DNA from: Gossypium raimondii | Lineage: Eukaryota > Streptophyta > Magnoliopsida > Malvales > Malvaceae | DNA length: 64,000 nucleotides | Direction of reading: 5' to 3' | NCBI RefSeq assembly: GCF_025698545.1 | Contig: NC_068572.1 | Span: forward strand, 5,642,001-5,706,000 | Part shown: piece after piece, positions 24,601 to 35,530 of the stretch | How the letters are laid out: every line of letters begins with the position of its first letter | How positions within the stretch are numbered: the first letter of the stretch is position 1 | The notes under the pieces: generated by a model | What the model was told of the DNA's origin: nothing | Databases searched by the model: none | What the model saw: the letters and a program-made list of their open reading frames with translations, nothing else | Program-made: the position numbers and the translations under genes

Positions 24601-25995
24601 TGCAAAGGACAGACCCAAATATTTAAAGCCTCTTCACTAATGAAAAGTCCACAACCAGCAGCCATAAGCAACCAGAAGTATATCCATCTGAAACATGGCA
24701 ATTAGGTAAAAGGTACTTTAGAGCCATTTTAGTAAATGAAATACATATGTGGGAAGCATAGGCACAGCCTCAGCTCTTCATTTGTATTCATGTCCAACAA
24801 ATTTTCAGATATAAATATGAGAATATGATGCTTCAAAGACCCTCTAAATATCTGTTATTGACAGGCCTCTCAAAGCTATGCTACCCGGACTCAAAGTTGA
24901 GGGTGGGATAAGGGTTTTTCTCTTTGAAGTTTTTTCATATACTTTGAAGGATCATACTATGATACCTGTATACCGGACACTAATACTTCAAGCAAAGTAA
25001 AAAGTCGGAGTAACATAGATAAAAACTATAAAAGAGATGGAACTGCAGTTTATTGTAATTCAAGCTCAGAAGGCATACCCTGGTGCATATTCAGGAAGCA
25101 TAAATTTATAACCAAAAGCTTTGAAAGTGAAACCAACAGTGGTATCCATAGTTGAAGAGGGTGAAACTTCAGCCAGGCGTTGAACTCCAAGCAATGATCC
25201 AAAACTAGCTCCTTTTATGCCAAATGACATGACAGTAAGAGCTGCTGCCACGCCTAATGCGATGGCTAATTTTGCCAGAAAAGAACTTCCTCTCCCTGAG
25301 ACAATATTATATGATACAAAATCATTAACTTGTCAAAAATTATATACAAAAATGTTTTAAACATGATTATTACACTAGAAAATACAAGAATTGTCATGTT
25401 TACCTGCAGTATTGCGATTTTGATTTTCAGGTAACTCCTCATCATCAGTTCTATCTCCTTTATCTAGCTTACCCATTGGCTCTACATTACCAATGTTTTC
25501 ACCATCTTCATGCTGAAAACTTCTAATCCTGTTTTTTAACAATATGAATTGACAAAGTTCCATGGATTATTTAGATAAAGTATAACATTTAACATTCACT
25601 AGACACAGTTTCTAGGTAAACAAGTCTAATCCAACCTAATCCAGCAAGTTCGAATAGTATCTCCGATCGAGCCAAGCTTCGAGACTCAATTCCAGGTTGA
25701 GCTCAAACCAAATTTGGAATTGAACTTGAGCTCAACTAGGCTTTGGTTACTCTCTAATAACCATACATAACAAAGGCTAAAAAACCGAAACTGATAAAAG
25801 CAAACAAAGGAATGGAAGTTACCCAAAAGAAGAGTGCCTTGTAAAGAAGTGGAAAGGTTTCAAGTGTTTGGGTCGAGAAATGTGAGAGAAAACAGTTTGG
25901 GTTTGAATATGGGGGCGTGGTGGAGGGTGGAATGAAGAGAGAAGTGGTGAAGGGTGTAAGGAGTAGGCAAAGGAGAAAACCACCATGGTTGACAT
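21674..25995 (-). CDS. DedA / SNARE-associated (VTT-domain) membrane protein, likely plastid-targeted
   Basis: Eleven minus-strand exons join in phase to 375 residues: 25995-25823, 25528-25404, 25295-25079, 24687-24615, 24297-24185, 23675-23591, 23300-23228, 22908-22853, 22376-22311, 21895-21830 and 21754-21674. The first ~57 residues are rich in S, P, H and R with almost no acidic residues, like a chloroplast transit peptide. A short acidic linker and a membrane segment (FLAKLAIALGVAAALTVMSF) follow, then several hydrophobic helices. DedA-like signs are YLGKLFRESG, KYGNLIGFIERF and GVR (residues 293-295) before AGSLG. The usual proline of RFxPGVR is leucine here. DedA/VTT proteins are established lipid scramblase or transporter-type proteins; the substrate is not visible. 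The start at 25995 is the first ATG suiting a transit peptide, with another at residue 4. The exon 9 and 10 acceptors (gaag, caag) are weak. Confidence 0.75.
22090..22250 (+). repeat. dispersed intronic repeat, copy in DedA-like gene
   Basis: Contains gaatttagaggatggatcatattcccatatg and ends gaaaaatcggagcaacata, aligning with the 24400-24545 copy. Diverged. Confidence 0.5.
24000..24140 (+). repeat. dispersed intronic repeat, copy in DedA-like gene
   Basis: Order of words: acgtgtctgaaacgg, tccatgtatttggaggattc, ggtcatatccccgtatccat, catatttcaagagaaaatga, then gtacaacatag. Same order as the copy at 24400-24545. Confidence 0.65.
24400..24545 (+). repeat. dispersed intronic repeat, best copy
   Basis: Order of words: gtgtcaaatacatg, tctatgtatttagaagatcc, ggtcatattcccatatccat, gtattggatacgagtgtcac, aatatttcaagaaaaatgaa, then aacaacatag. 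Related copies, some inverted, lie in introns of this gene, AK6 and VAMP. Confidence 0.65.
24881..25016 (+). repeat. dispersed intronic repeat, copy in DedA-like gene
   Basis: Starts gctatgctacccggactcaa, contains tactttgaaggatcatacta and accggacactaatacttcaa, and ends tcggagtaacatag. Same family as 24400-24545. Confidence 0.55.
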
Positions 25996-26369
25996 TGCTG
26001 GGAAGCTTGGAAACTGGATTGTTATGTTTTGGGCAGGAAAATGCAAGGTCTCATAAAAGGAAGGGCGGGGGTGCATTTGGCTTAGTTTGATTGGTGCGGG
26101 GCGTACTGGAATAAACAATGGGATATATTGTTTTTTTTTTTTTTTTGGTTCTGATTTTTGTTACACAAATTGGGAGTGACGTCGAGATTTCCCTGCACAG
26201 GATTTTAAGAGGGGCAGTAATGAATCTCAAGATTAAGCTGTTCCTAATTCTATACTATTTTATAATTTACAATTATCTTTCTAACTTTTTTTTTTCTTAA
26301 TTTTAAATTTATTTAGTTACGAAATTATTCAACTTTAATATTGTGATTAAATTCTTTCTAATTAAATAC
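25996..26369. other. 5' flank of the DedA-like gene
   Basis: An upstream open frame continues in phase to about 26118 but starts with TTG rather than ATG, so I treat it as leader. A run of 18 T's follows at about 26129-26146. No TATA box was placed with confidence. Confidence 0.4.
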
Positions 26370-27429
26370 AATTACGAAAATTGCTTAATCGGTGTTCATT
26401 CAATAACATTGTCATAAGTGTAATAGTTTTATAGGATATTCCTAATCTCTTTCAGATAAATTTGTTGTTTCAATATGATTTTATTTTATCTCATAACAAC
26501 AATTACATCTAATTCATAAAAAGTTAATTACTATCACATAATAATCAAGTTAATTATCATAAAGATAAACGACTCGTGATCATATTTAGTTTTATTTATC
26601 ATGTAATGTCAATGAAAGAATATCTTACTCATTAGTTGGGTTATGAATTTCACTACTGTGAATGATGTTACATACTGCAAGAGTCGTATACCACACCAGC
26701 TTTCGGTTTCTTATCTATATGAACTCAGGTTTTTGCTTACATCAAAGTATACAAATCACGTATACATAGTCCATCATCCATTTAGGATTAAGATATGTCA
26801 CACTATGAATGTCACACATAAATAAATTCATAGACGAATTTAAGATCTATTCTACCTAGGTCTTGTCCGATGTACTGTTAATCCAGTCAATTAGATCTAT
26901 GTCTCTATCTTTTAGGAGTCATTCACTCTAATGTTCAAGACAAAAAATCTCCACAGTTGAAATTGATAGACAACATATTAGTCTTTCAATCGGTTTGCTC
27001 ATTTTCGATTTGACTAATGATAATATGACATGTTTAGGTTCAACTACTAATATAAGTTGCTTTTTCATATTACGATCTAACCAAGTAATATCACTTAGTA
27101 TTAGTTAAACATTAGATAATCATTAAGTCAATATCTTATGTAATTACTGTCAATAGCATCCCTACCAAGAATCAATAAGTACATCTTATTTTCAATGTGT
27201 AGATCCCTAATTTTTGTACTATTTTTATCCGACGCTAAACAATTTTTTACGGTCCTTGCCAAATCTTTTGCAAATCTTGCCCAAATTTTGATATCTATCG
27301 TTAATTGTGTATATTTGCCGTTGAAGGACTTGATTTATGGGAATCAGATCAAATTTGATTGTGAGGAATGTCGGTCGAACCCCCGACAAAAGGTGTGTAT
27401 TCTTGACTAAATGAATCGGGGCAAATCGT

Positions 27430-27660
27430 GTGTAGGTCTAAGACCACACAGGCGTGTGGACCACACAACCCCATATGGCCATGTGCATGCAAACCCTAAT
27501 CTAGTTCGTGAACCATACAGCCATGGATCTTCCACACGGTTGTGTCTCTCCTGTAGGTTAATTTTTGCATTTGCCACATGGCTATGTAAGCCCTCTACAC
27601 GGCCTACCGACATAACTGTGTAAGCCCTCTACACGGTCTAACCACACGGCCATGTGATCT
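27430..27660. repeat. CACACGG/CCGTGTG motif cluster
   Basis: Motifs such as accacacaggcgtgtgg, ccatatggccatgtg, cacacggttgtgt, ccacatggctatgtaagcc, ctctacacggcc and accacacggccatgtg recur about every 25-45 bases. Many are near-palindromic. The same type of cluster appears at 16340-16460. Confidence 0.6.
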
Positions 27661-29396
27661 CTATTTTATAGTTTTGCCAGAATTTTAAGAATTGCTCAAT
27701 TTAGTCCTTGTATAGTCCCGAACTATTTGTTGGAGTTTTATTTCACTCAATTAAGTCCCTGATATTTTGAATACGTTGAAATTTATGATTTAATGATTGA
27801 ATTGTTACTGTGATAATATGGGACGTGTGAATGATTACTTATTTATTGTCATAGTACTTCTGATAAATTGATAATGTTATTATTACTTCTACTCCACTAA
27901 GTGCATGTTACACATGTTAGGAAATGTGCCAATATTGTAGTAAACATGTAATTATTTTCTATGCATTTGAATGATGAAAAAATAAATTTCACATTTCACT
28001 TTTATGTCTTTTGTATTTTCGTCTTTTATATTTTGCATGCATAACGAAATTGTGACAAACAATTATTAACTCATTGATTGTCTAAGTTCAAACTGATTAT
28101 AAATGGCATTATAAGAATGTTTACATTACGAGAAAGACAACTTACTTCAATAGATAATCTAAACGAGTCCGTAATCTCGTAAATGAATCAAAGTAAGCAT
28201 TTGATTCAAATATTGAGAAGGATTATTATATTGTCTACAATTCCAATTGAGGAGATGGTTAGTCTTGGCTATTGGAGCAGTTGACTCCACGGGTAGAGAC
28301 AGATGTATTCATTGGCAGAATGATACATTAGATTAGACCTAAGATGAATTAATTCTGGATCCGCTTGTTAATTAATTCACTTGTGACATTCATGGTGTGG
28401 TTTACCTAAAACTTGAGTTAGCCACTGACCACCCGTATATAACTCATGTACTTTGATATAAGTGGAGGCTTATGCTCTAAAGATGATTGAGCTAATAGCC
28501 GGTAGGTTGGGTACATGACTTGTGTATGGCATGACTTTACTAGCAACAGTGGAATTTATAACTCAATTAAAAAGTTAACGATATCCTCTCATTGGCATTG
28601 GTGGATTGATAAACATGGAATGTGGCCACAGGTTGCACGTTCTCAAACGAGCAATTTATCACAGTGATCATATTAATCATTAAGTAGACCCAATGGTGAC
28701 AATGAGATAAAATACAATTGTTTTGAGTAAACAGATTTAACTCAAAGGAATCAATGATATCATATGAGGGTAACACACACATGACTAGGTTATCGGACAA
28801 AACAGTTGGATAAATTGCTTTTGTAAAGAGTATACAATAAGGAGTTTTTAATCATGATACTTCTTGTGGTTTGACTCAATGATTAAGTAATTGCGAATTA
28901 TCGAAACGATGCTTCTAGACATAATTGCAATTACTAGAGCCTAATTGTATATGTCCGATTGGTCCCTCTACTATCTCGACAAAAGTTTTATCGGACTGCA
29001 TTTGAATAGAAGAAAAATCTACGACTTTGGAAATAATTTAATTGAGTCAATTTATTCGATGTGAAATTAAATTGGGCAGTTGTAAGAATTGTTCAACTAG
29101 AGAATTTGATTAAAGAATTTTATTGAAAAATTAAGTTAGAAAATCTAAGTGATTTTTGAGAAAATTAATTTTGATCAATTAAAATTAAATTAATCAAATT
29201 AATTAAAATTAATATGATAATTTTGGAAACTAATTTTTCAAGCCAAACAATTGGCCTAATGGGTAATTAAACTTGAAAATTGGACCTGAAATCGTAAATT
29301 GGGTCCAGAAGCCCAAAAAAAAGCCCAAAATTATATGTTAAGCATGATTATTGCTACCGTAATAATCTATTTTAAGCATGACAATTGCTACTATAT

Positions 29397-29544
29397 CAAC
29401 TTGTTATAAGCATGATATTTCTACCATATTGATTTGTTATAAGCATGTTATGTTGCATTGCATGGGGTGACAACTTGTTATAAGCATGATATTTCTACCA
29501 TATTGATTTGTTATAAGCATGTTATGTTGCATTGCATGGAGTGA
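29397..29544 (+). repeat. 74-bp tandem duplication
   Basis: Units beginning caacttgttataagcatgat start at 29397 and 29471 and are almost identical through gcattgcatgg. Further taagcatga words precede the pair at about 29340 and 29373, suggesting a longer, older array. Confidence 0.9.
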
Positions 29545-30030
29545 GACGATATGAACAAAAGAAGTAGTCGACAATTTATCTACCCGACCAGTGGTTCATC
29601 CATAACGTATTTTAGTCGGCAGTTTATCTATATGATCGGTGGTTCATCCACAATGTATTGGCAACTTTTATCTACATTGATGGATGGTTCATTCGCCAAT
29701 ATTTTTATCTTTAGTAGTTTATCTGCAACGATCAAATAAGTTCTATTTAATTAGTTGACCTCCTTATGTTGCACAAATCGGATCATTTCAAAAGGGTCAA
29801 ATGAGTCCCATTTAATTAGTTGACATTCATGAAATGTTTTGTATACATTCGTCACGAGCTTAAATCCGCATCACTTGACACAACTTACTTGTATCAACAT
29901 AATTAATTAGGTATATCATATTATTTTGGTTGATTCATTGGATTAAAATGTTAGTGAAAATTAAGATTTTCTTAAACACATTTTATAATAATAAAAATAA
30001 AAAAAATGTTATTAACTTGGCAGATGGGTT

Positions 30031-31301
30031 TAGAGGTGTGCATACCGAAAAAAAATTTCAGCCCCTTACTAGGCCCGGGCCCAGCCCAGCCCGAAATATG
30101 GGCTTAATATGTTGTCTAAGCCCAGCCCGTGGAAAGAATATGAAGCCCGGGCCCGGCCCGGGCCGGCCCTTTTTTTTTGTGCTTAAAACTAATATTAAAA
30201 TTAATTGTTATTAAAATTATATCAAATATCAAATTTTTTTTTGTATATAATGAAAAAAAATTAAAATAAGATTACTTATTTAAAGAACAAAATGCATTTT
30301 TAAAATTACCAACTAATTGAATTTAAATGTTATTTATAAATGCAATTTTTTGTATAACAAAATTTATAAAATTTTATGTTATCAAATATCAACAAAATGC
30401 ATTTTTTGTATATAACATTTGGTGCATGGGATGATAGGGATTCGAGAAAGCAGAATAAAGAGAAAGAAACTTAATGTTTAAAACATAGATGAATGTTACC
30501 ATTTTAGCGAGAAAACATAAGAACATCAAGTAAAAGTTCTCAACTTTATTTCTAGAAATTATAGTCTAAAGATCTAAAACTATAAATTATTATATGATAC
30601 ACATGGCATCAAATAAATCTGCATGTGAATCAGCTTGTTTTAGAGGTATATTTTTTTTCGGTCAACTAAACTACAAAAATAATGCATCAAATGCCAAAAC
30701 CAGATCCACCACCATCTCCCAGAATGAAATTCATTAATTTTATATGATCTTTTATTCACAGATTCAAAATGCTGATGATATTCAACAAAGAAAAAGGAAT
30801 CAACAACATTACTAATGACTTGCAGATGTAAATCTTGAAAGAACAAAGAAAAAAAAGAAAGAAAACTTTTGAGCAAACACAGCAAAGAACACAATGTTGC
30901 TTAGATTAGATTTAGAAAAATACCCAGAAAGAAGCTTTGAAGCAAAAGGAGAGAGAGAATCGTACGGTGGATGTAGTTTGGTTTGCACTTTGCGACCAAA
31001 GAATAGAGAAAAGGGAAATGGGGCTAGGGATTTGTGGAAGAGGAAATGGGGAAATGGCTTGGGACTGGGGGACGGAGTCACATTCACGGAAAAAGAAATG
31101 TGCTTAAAAATTAAAAAATAAAAATATATATTATTGGTAGGTAAAGCCCGAGCCAAAAAATTTTTCGAGGCCGCCCGTTTTTTAAACGGGCCTCATTTTT
31201 TGCCCAAGCCCATATTTTGGGCCTATATTTTTACCCAAACCTCCCATATTTCGAGCGGGTAGTCGAGCCGGACCGGGCCGCCCAGCCCATGCACACCTCT
31301 A
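30031..31301. mobile_element. non-autonomous hAT element A, with TIRs and 8-bp target duplication
   Basis: The left end tagaggtgtgcat and the right end atgcacacctcta are a perfect 13-bp inverted repeat. Flanks are gatgggtt (30023-30030) and ggtgggtt (31302-31309), an 8-bp duplication with one mismatch, diagnostic of hAT. Subterminal regions are dense in GGCCCGG/GCCCGGG words. The 1271-base interior encodes no transposase. Its right half, read on the minus strand, holds a pyrimidine-rich leader-like block. The right end matches the left end of element B (47803-50239), so A lies inverted relative to B. Confidence 0.9.
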
Positions 31302-31738
31302 GGTGGGTTCGAGGCCGGGATATCTGAAATTAATAGATCATAACTGCAGGTATGCTATGCCAAAAAACAAGGCATTCTCCTTTTGGCCACTTAAACGGGC
31401 ACTGCCTTTTAGCTGTTAACCCAATTAATTCAGACTACTTCCTCAAACTCAACTGAGTTTAGTACCCCTGGTCTAAGCTTAGTTTCTGTTATGCAGGATC
31501 CATTTCATGGCAATCATAGAGCATACTTCTAAACTCACGGGAGATATTCTTTTATCGATATACCATAATCAATAAGGAAGAGAACAGAGAGTTTTAGTAA
31601 GACATTTTACAAAAGCACTCTAGTATTTTTATTTTCAAAATTCTATCTCTTACAATTGAAATTTTTTTCCCTTTTTATAGAGAAAGATTAACCTTCATCC
31701 TCCTAAAGATAAGAAGGAATCTCATATGAAACTTTATG

Positions 31739-31903
31739 GTACAATAACTCATATTGACACTAATTAAAGTAAAGGCATCCAAAGCTTATCCAAAGCTTTA
31801 TAGTACAATGACCCATACTGACACTAATTAAAGTAAAGGCATCCAAAGCTTATCCAAAGCTTTATAGTACAATAACTCATACTGACACTAATTAAAGTAA
31901 AGG
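31739..31903 (+). repeat. 64-bp tandem repeat, about 2.6 copies
   Basis: Units begin gtacaatgacccatactgac or close variants at 31739, 31803 and 31867, exactly 64 bases apart. The last unit is partial. It lies just beyond the 3' side of the caulimovirid fragment. Confidence 0.9.
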
Positions 31904-31932
31904 TAATAATTCACAAAAGGACAAGAAAGCCT

Positions 31933-32760
31933 TTAATCAGTGTCATAATCTGTGCTGATGTCAGATGTAATGTTTAATTCTTCTATTTTTCTCTTCTTTT
32001 CCTTCCTAGCCCTGTAGCGCATTAATTCCAGCTGTTCAAGTTTTTCTTCTAAGTCATCAGGTGGTTTGTCAGATATATCTTCATGCACATCTTTCCAGGC
32101 TGGTGTGTTTTGTGTTGCTGGGCTACAATACATTGGATAATCTTGTGACCACTCCCTTAGATTTGGTATATTTGACTGATATTCCTTTAAAGCCTTTTTC
32201 AACTGTTCTTGATAAGGTGTCAGTGGATCAATGTTTACATCTTATGGGGCCAATGTTTTCCCTGAAGGCCATATCTCTGAAGGGATAATTTTATTAATAT
32301 GGCACAAGTACTTTTGCAAATCCTTATAGTCATAAGGATTTAGACTTACTTCTGAGAAATAAGTTTTATGAATCTATGCACTAGGAAATGCTCCTGATTG
32401 TGTTGCTGGACCATTTTGCATGAAATATTGGGGCCTGTAAAAGATAATCAAGATCTATTGGGCTCTTGTGTTTTTAAGAAATTCAAACTTGATCATATCA
32501 GACCATTGTTCCAAAGGATAAAACCATTTGAAAAAGATAGCTAGATTTTTCATTTCTGGGCTAATTTCATATTGCATGGCCATTGTCAGGAAATATTGGA
32601 GATCTTCAATGAAGAATTCTATCCCAATGTGGAACAAATGAGTTAAATACCAAAGCATCCATTTTAATTCATCACGGAACTCAGTGAACTGGAACTTTAA
32701 TGAATGAATGAAATGATATTCAGGATGAATATCTAATGGTTTGAGAAATAATCCACCAAA
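31933..32760 (-). pseudogene. caulimovirid relic: downstream part, function unassigned
   Basis: Open pieces at 32658-32455 and 32202-31933 continue minus-strand after the RNase H piece but do not match a domain I can name. The last ends in a charged helix (EEKLEQLELMRYRARKEKK) and an acidic tail. They may be the polyprotein C-terminus or a further viral ORF. Stops and frame changes separate them, so no intact product is expected. Confidence 0.45.
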
Positions 32761-32809
32761 ATCTCAGAAAACACTAAGTTGATACGACTCCATCATATTT
32801 CTAGCTTCC

Positions 32810-33667
32810 CTATGAATTATTTTTTTCTAGGATTAAGCTCAAAACTTCTGGAGGATGGTCTAGGCATGAATTTGGTTGGCAAGGTATAGAAAAGGGTGAA
32901 GGTGGAGTTTGGGATTTCTTTTTTCCTTTAAAGGAAGAGGGCTGTATCATAAAATTTTCTGGGGGTCTGGTGAGAATGTCAGCAAGCATATTAGTTTTCC
33001 TTTTTATGTGTTTGACATCAAAGGAATACTTAGAAAACCATTCTGACCATCTTAATAATTGAGGGTGAGGGATATCCTTTTGTTTGAATTTAAGCATTTT
33101 AGGGAATGAGGACATGTCCATTTCAATATGGAAATGATGTCCTATAAGATGAAATTCAAATTTGGATATACCTTTTTTCACAGCAACGATTTCTTTGAAG
33201 GTGGAATGATAATGGATCTCAGCATTAGTGAATATTCCACTCTTGTATCCACAAATTTGTCTTTTGCGTTCCTTTTCTTCAAAAAGAACTGCTTCCTAAT
33301 ATTTGTCACTGGCATCTGTCTATAAAATTTTTTTTCCATCTAAGGGGATTTGAAGAGGTGGTAATTTTTGCAACTCTTTTTTCAGCTTTTGGATTGCTCG
33401 GGTTTGTTTTGTGCTCTATAGAGGAGGATCATTCTTCAGCATTTTTCTTAAAGGATTAGTAGATTTGGAGATTTTTGGAATAAAATCTCTTAGATAATTT
33501 ACTATTCCTAAGAATTGTTGGACTTGTTTTTTGGATAGATTGTCAGCCGGGAATTTTTGCGATTCGTCTGCAATATGTAGACTGGGCTGATATCTTCCTT
33601 CCTTAAGATTCATTCCAAGAAACTCTATTTCTTCTTTTTTAATATGTATCTTTCTTTCTGAGAGCAT
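32810..33667 (-). pseudogene. caulimovirid relic: RT connection and RNase H region
   Basis: The first piece (33667-33416) follows the reverse transcriptase in the same frame after an in-frame stop near 33690 and contains QQFLGIVNYLRDFIP, the typical RT thumb/connection motif. The second piece (33181-32810) has RWSEWFSKYSFDVKHIK followed by NMLADILTRP, the C-terminal RNase H signature of caulimovirids and Ty3/gypsy elements. The stretch between them is broken by stops and frame changes. Non-functional copy. Confidence 0.8.
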
Positions 33668-33688
33668 TATCTCATATTGGAGAATGAT

Positions 33689-34345
33689 TTATCTGAATTG
33701 ATCTAGCAAGTCCGCATGTTCTACTTGATCTAGGCTGTACAGGAGGATATCATCTATGTAGATCAAGGCTAAATCCATAATAGGTTGGAAAATTTTGATC
33801 ATAGCCTTCTGGAATAGTGATGGGGTAATTTTTAGGCCAAAAGGCATAACTGTCCATTGAAAATGCTTATTCGGGATACGGAATCCTGTTTTGGGCCTTT
33901 CATCTAGATCTATGCCCAATTGCCAAAATCCAGCTTTTAAATCAAACTTTGAGAAGATTCTAGCTTTTGCAAGACTTGCAAACAATGAATTTCTGTTGGG
34001 CAGATGAAATTTATCATCTTGGAGAAAATGATTAAGAGGCTGATAATTGATCACAAGCCTCACTTTTCCTCTGGCTTGTTCTGACTTCTTATTAACATAG
34101 AAGGCTTCACAAGCCCATTGAGAATTTGAAGTTTCAATCAAACCTTCTTGTTGTAATTGTCGACATTCTTTTTTTGCTAGCTTTTGATGTTCTGGATTCA
34201 TTCCAGCATGGCTAGCTTTGGCAGGATTGATGTATTCATTGTTCTTGAAAGGGAGTTTAATAAAAAACTCAGAGTTTTTCCATAAAGGATTTTGACATTT
34301 CTGAAGAAACTCTGAATGAGAATCTGTACAAGATCTTCCTTTCAA
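33689..34345 (-). pseudogene. caulimovirid relic: reverse transcriptase
   Basis: About 218 codons carry the finger-palm motifs of a pararetrovirus reverse transcriptase: a KVRLVINYQPLN block, KFDLKAGFWQL, TVMPFGLKITPSLFQ and the catalytic YIDD. The absence of an integrase on either side, together with the NC-PR-RT-RNase H order, favours Caulimoviridae over Ty3/gypsy. The frame extends upstream to near 34400, where it meets the protease frame out of phase. The genus was not determined; petuvirus/florendovirus-like groups are possible. Confidence 0.85.
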
Positions 34346-34391
34346 TTCTTCAACAATTTCGTTGATTCTTTCTGAATAAATCGTAAACAGC

Positions 34392-34961
34392 TTAGGGATT
34401 TGGAAAAAAAGGCTTGAACATTTGTTTGCACTTCAATTCTTCTGGTAGAATTCTTAATTGTTTGGCTTTCATATAAAGATCAAAGCCAAAAACAAGATCT
34501 TTGCCAGGGAGTTTTGACCCTAGAATTGTTGTTGTCACCGAACATCTTGGAAAAAGTTGAACCTTGATTGGGTTGCTTATCAGATGAGTAGCAAAGATAC
34601 TATTTGCTGCAGAGTTAAAATAACGAGTATGTGGCTTCCACCATTCTGATGGCAAAATCTCTGGATTCATTATCGTTTCTGCTGCTCCAATGTCAATAAA
34701 TGCAATTACAGTAATAGTTTTACTGTATTTGTCTAAAAAGATTGAGACTGGAAAATGAGGAATTGCTACCTGGATAGTTGAGAAGATATGAGACTGCATC
34801 ATGTAGATGTCACTTGAGGAGAGTTCAGAATCATTGTAATCAAAACTCTGGATTGCACATAGTGATTGTTCATTTGGTTCATCATCAATGGAGAAGAGGG
34901 ACTCGAGATCATCATCATTGTTGATCCTTATTCCGGACTTTTGCTGTATCTGATGTATCAT
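34392..34961 (-). pseudogene. caulimovirid relic: aspartic protease region
   Basis: An open frame of 189 codons resembles the pararetroviral pepsin-like protease. The active-site motif, expected D-T/S-G, reads D-I-G in FIDIGAAETI, so the catalytic loop is altered. A later hydrophobic GKDLVFGFDLY block fits the protease C-terminal strand. The frame ends about 10 bases before the run of seven A's at 34404-34410, and the reverse transcriptase continues in another frame, which points to a homopolymer frameshift. I do not reconstruct it. Confidence 0.75.
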
Positions 34962-34980
34962 CTTTGCTCCTTTTTTGTTG

Positions 34981-35184
34981 TTAGGACATGATTTTGTAGA
35001 ATGTCCTTTTTTTGTTGCAGATATAACAGCGAGTCAATTTTGTTCCTTTGGAAAATCTTTTCTTTTTGAGAAATCTCCATCTGTATTTCTTCTTCCTGGG
35101 CGTATTTGAGGAGAACTTCTTGATCTTCCTGAAATGCCTTCTTTTGAGTAAAAGTTTACTACGAAAATAAAAGGAAATATACAC
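34981..35184 (-). pseudogene. caulimovirid relic: basic region and broken zinc knuckle of capsid
   Basis: A very basic stretch (KKYRWRFLKKKRFSKGTK) leads to CYIC, the first half of a CCHC zinc knuckle typical of caulimovirid coat proteins. The second half is out of frame after the homopolymer at 35007-35013, so the knuckle is broken. The protease follows in a further frame. The 5' remainder of the viral polyprotein was not found to the right of 35184. Confidence 0.65.
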
Positions 35185-35370
35185 ATTTTTTTTTCAATCC
35201 ACAAATGTTAGCAACTTTGAATGTTAAACTGTTGTTTCATTTTATGTAGAATCAAAGTTATTTACAGATGAAGCATTTTTCGAAATTAAACTTATAGTAA
35301 TTTGGATTAAATTTTGACTGCTTTCTATTTGATTTTCAACAAGACCTTTCAAAGCTTAGTATATTATTAT

Positions 35371-35530
35371 TAGTGAAGTTTTTAGATTTTATAAGAGAGA
35401 TAAGGGTTGACAAGTGTCTTATAGAGATATAGTTAAATATTAAAAAAATAAATATTTTAAAAAAATACATAACAACTTTTTAAGTCTAATTATAAAAAAA
35501 AAATATCCAGCCAATGTATCAAATACTAAC
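35371..35530 (+). repeat. dispersed repeat, copy 2 (partner at 2318-2490)
   Basis: Begins tagtgaagtttttagatttt, contains gggttgacaagtgtcttatag, then attaaaaaaataaatatt, and ends near caaatactaacc. Same order as the copy at 2318-2490. Confidence 0.6.

Larger units (their letters stand above)
26370..29920. mobile_element. LTR-retrotransposon-derived non-coding sequence
   Basis: About 3.5 kb with no conserved protein frame. It has a mixed composition, unlike the AT-rich spacers, and resembles LTR or untranslated retroelement DNA. It includes a CACACGG-type motif cluster (27430-27660) and a 74-bp tandem duplication (29397-29544). Borders, LTR pairs and primer-binding site were not identified. 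It may be more than one nested element. Confidence 0.4.

Noticed and set aside
25819-26118. Longer N-terminus for the DedA-like protein
   Set aside because: The extra 41 codons would begin with TTG; the ATG at 25995 gives a better transit peptide. An internal ATG at codon 15 of that extension cannot be fully excluded.
29930-30214. Proline/glycine-rich open frame at 29930-30214
   Set aside because: It is the GGCCCGG-rich left end of hAT element A translated by chance.
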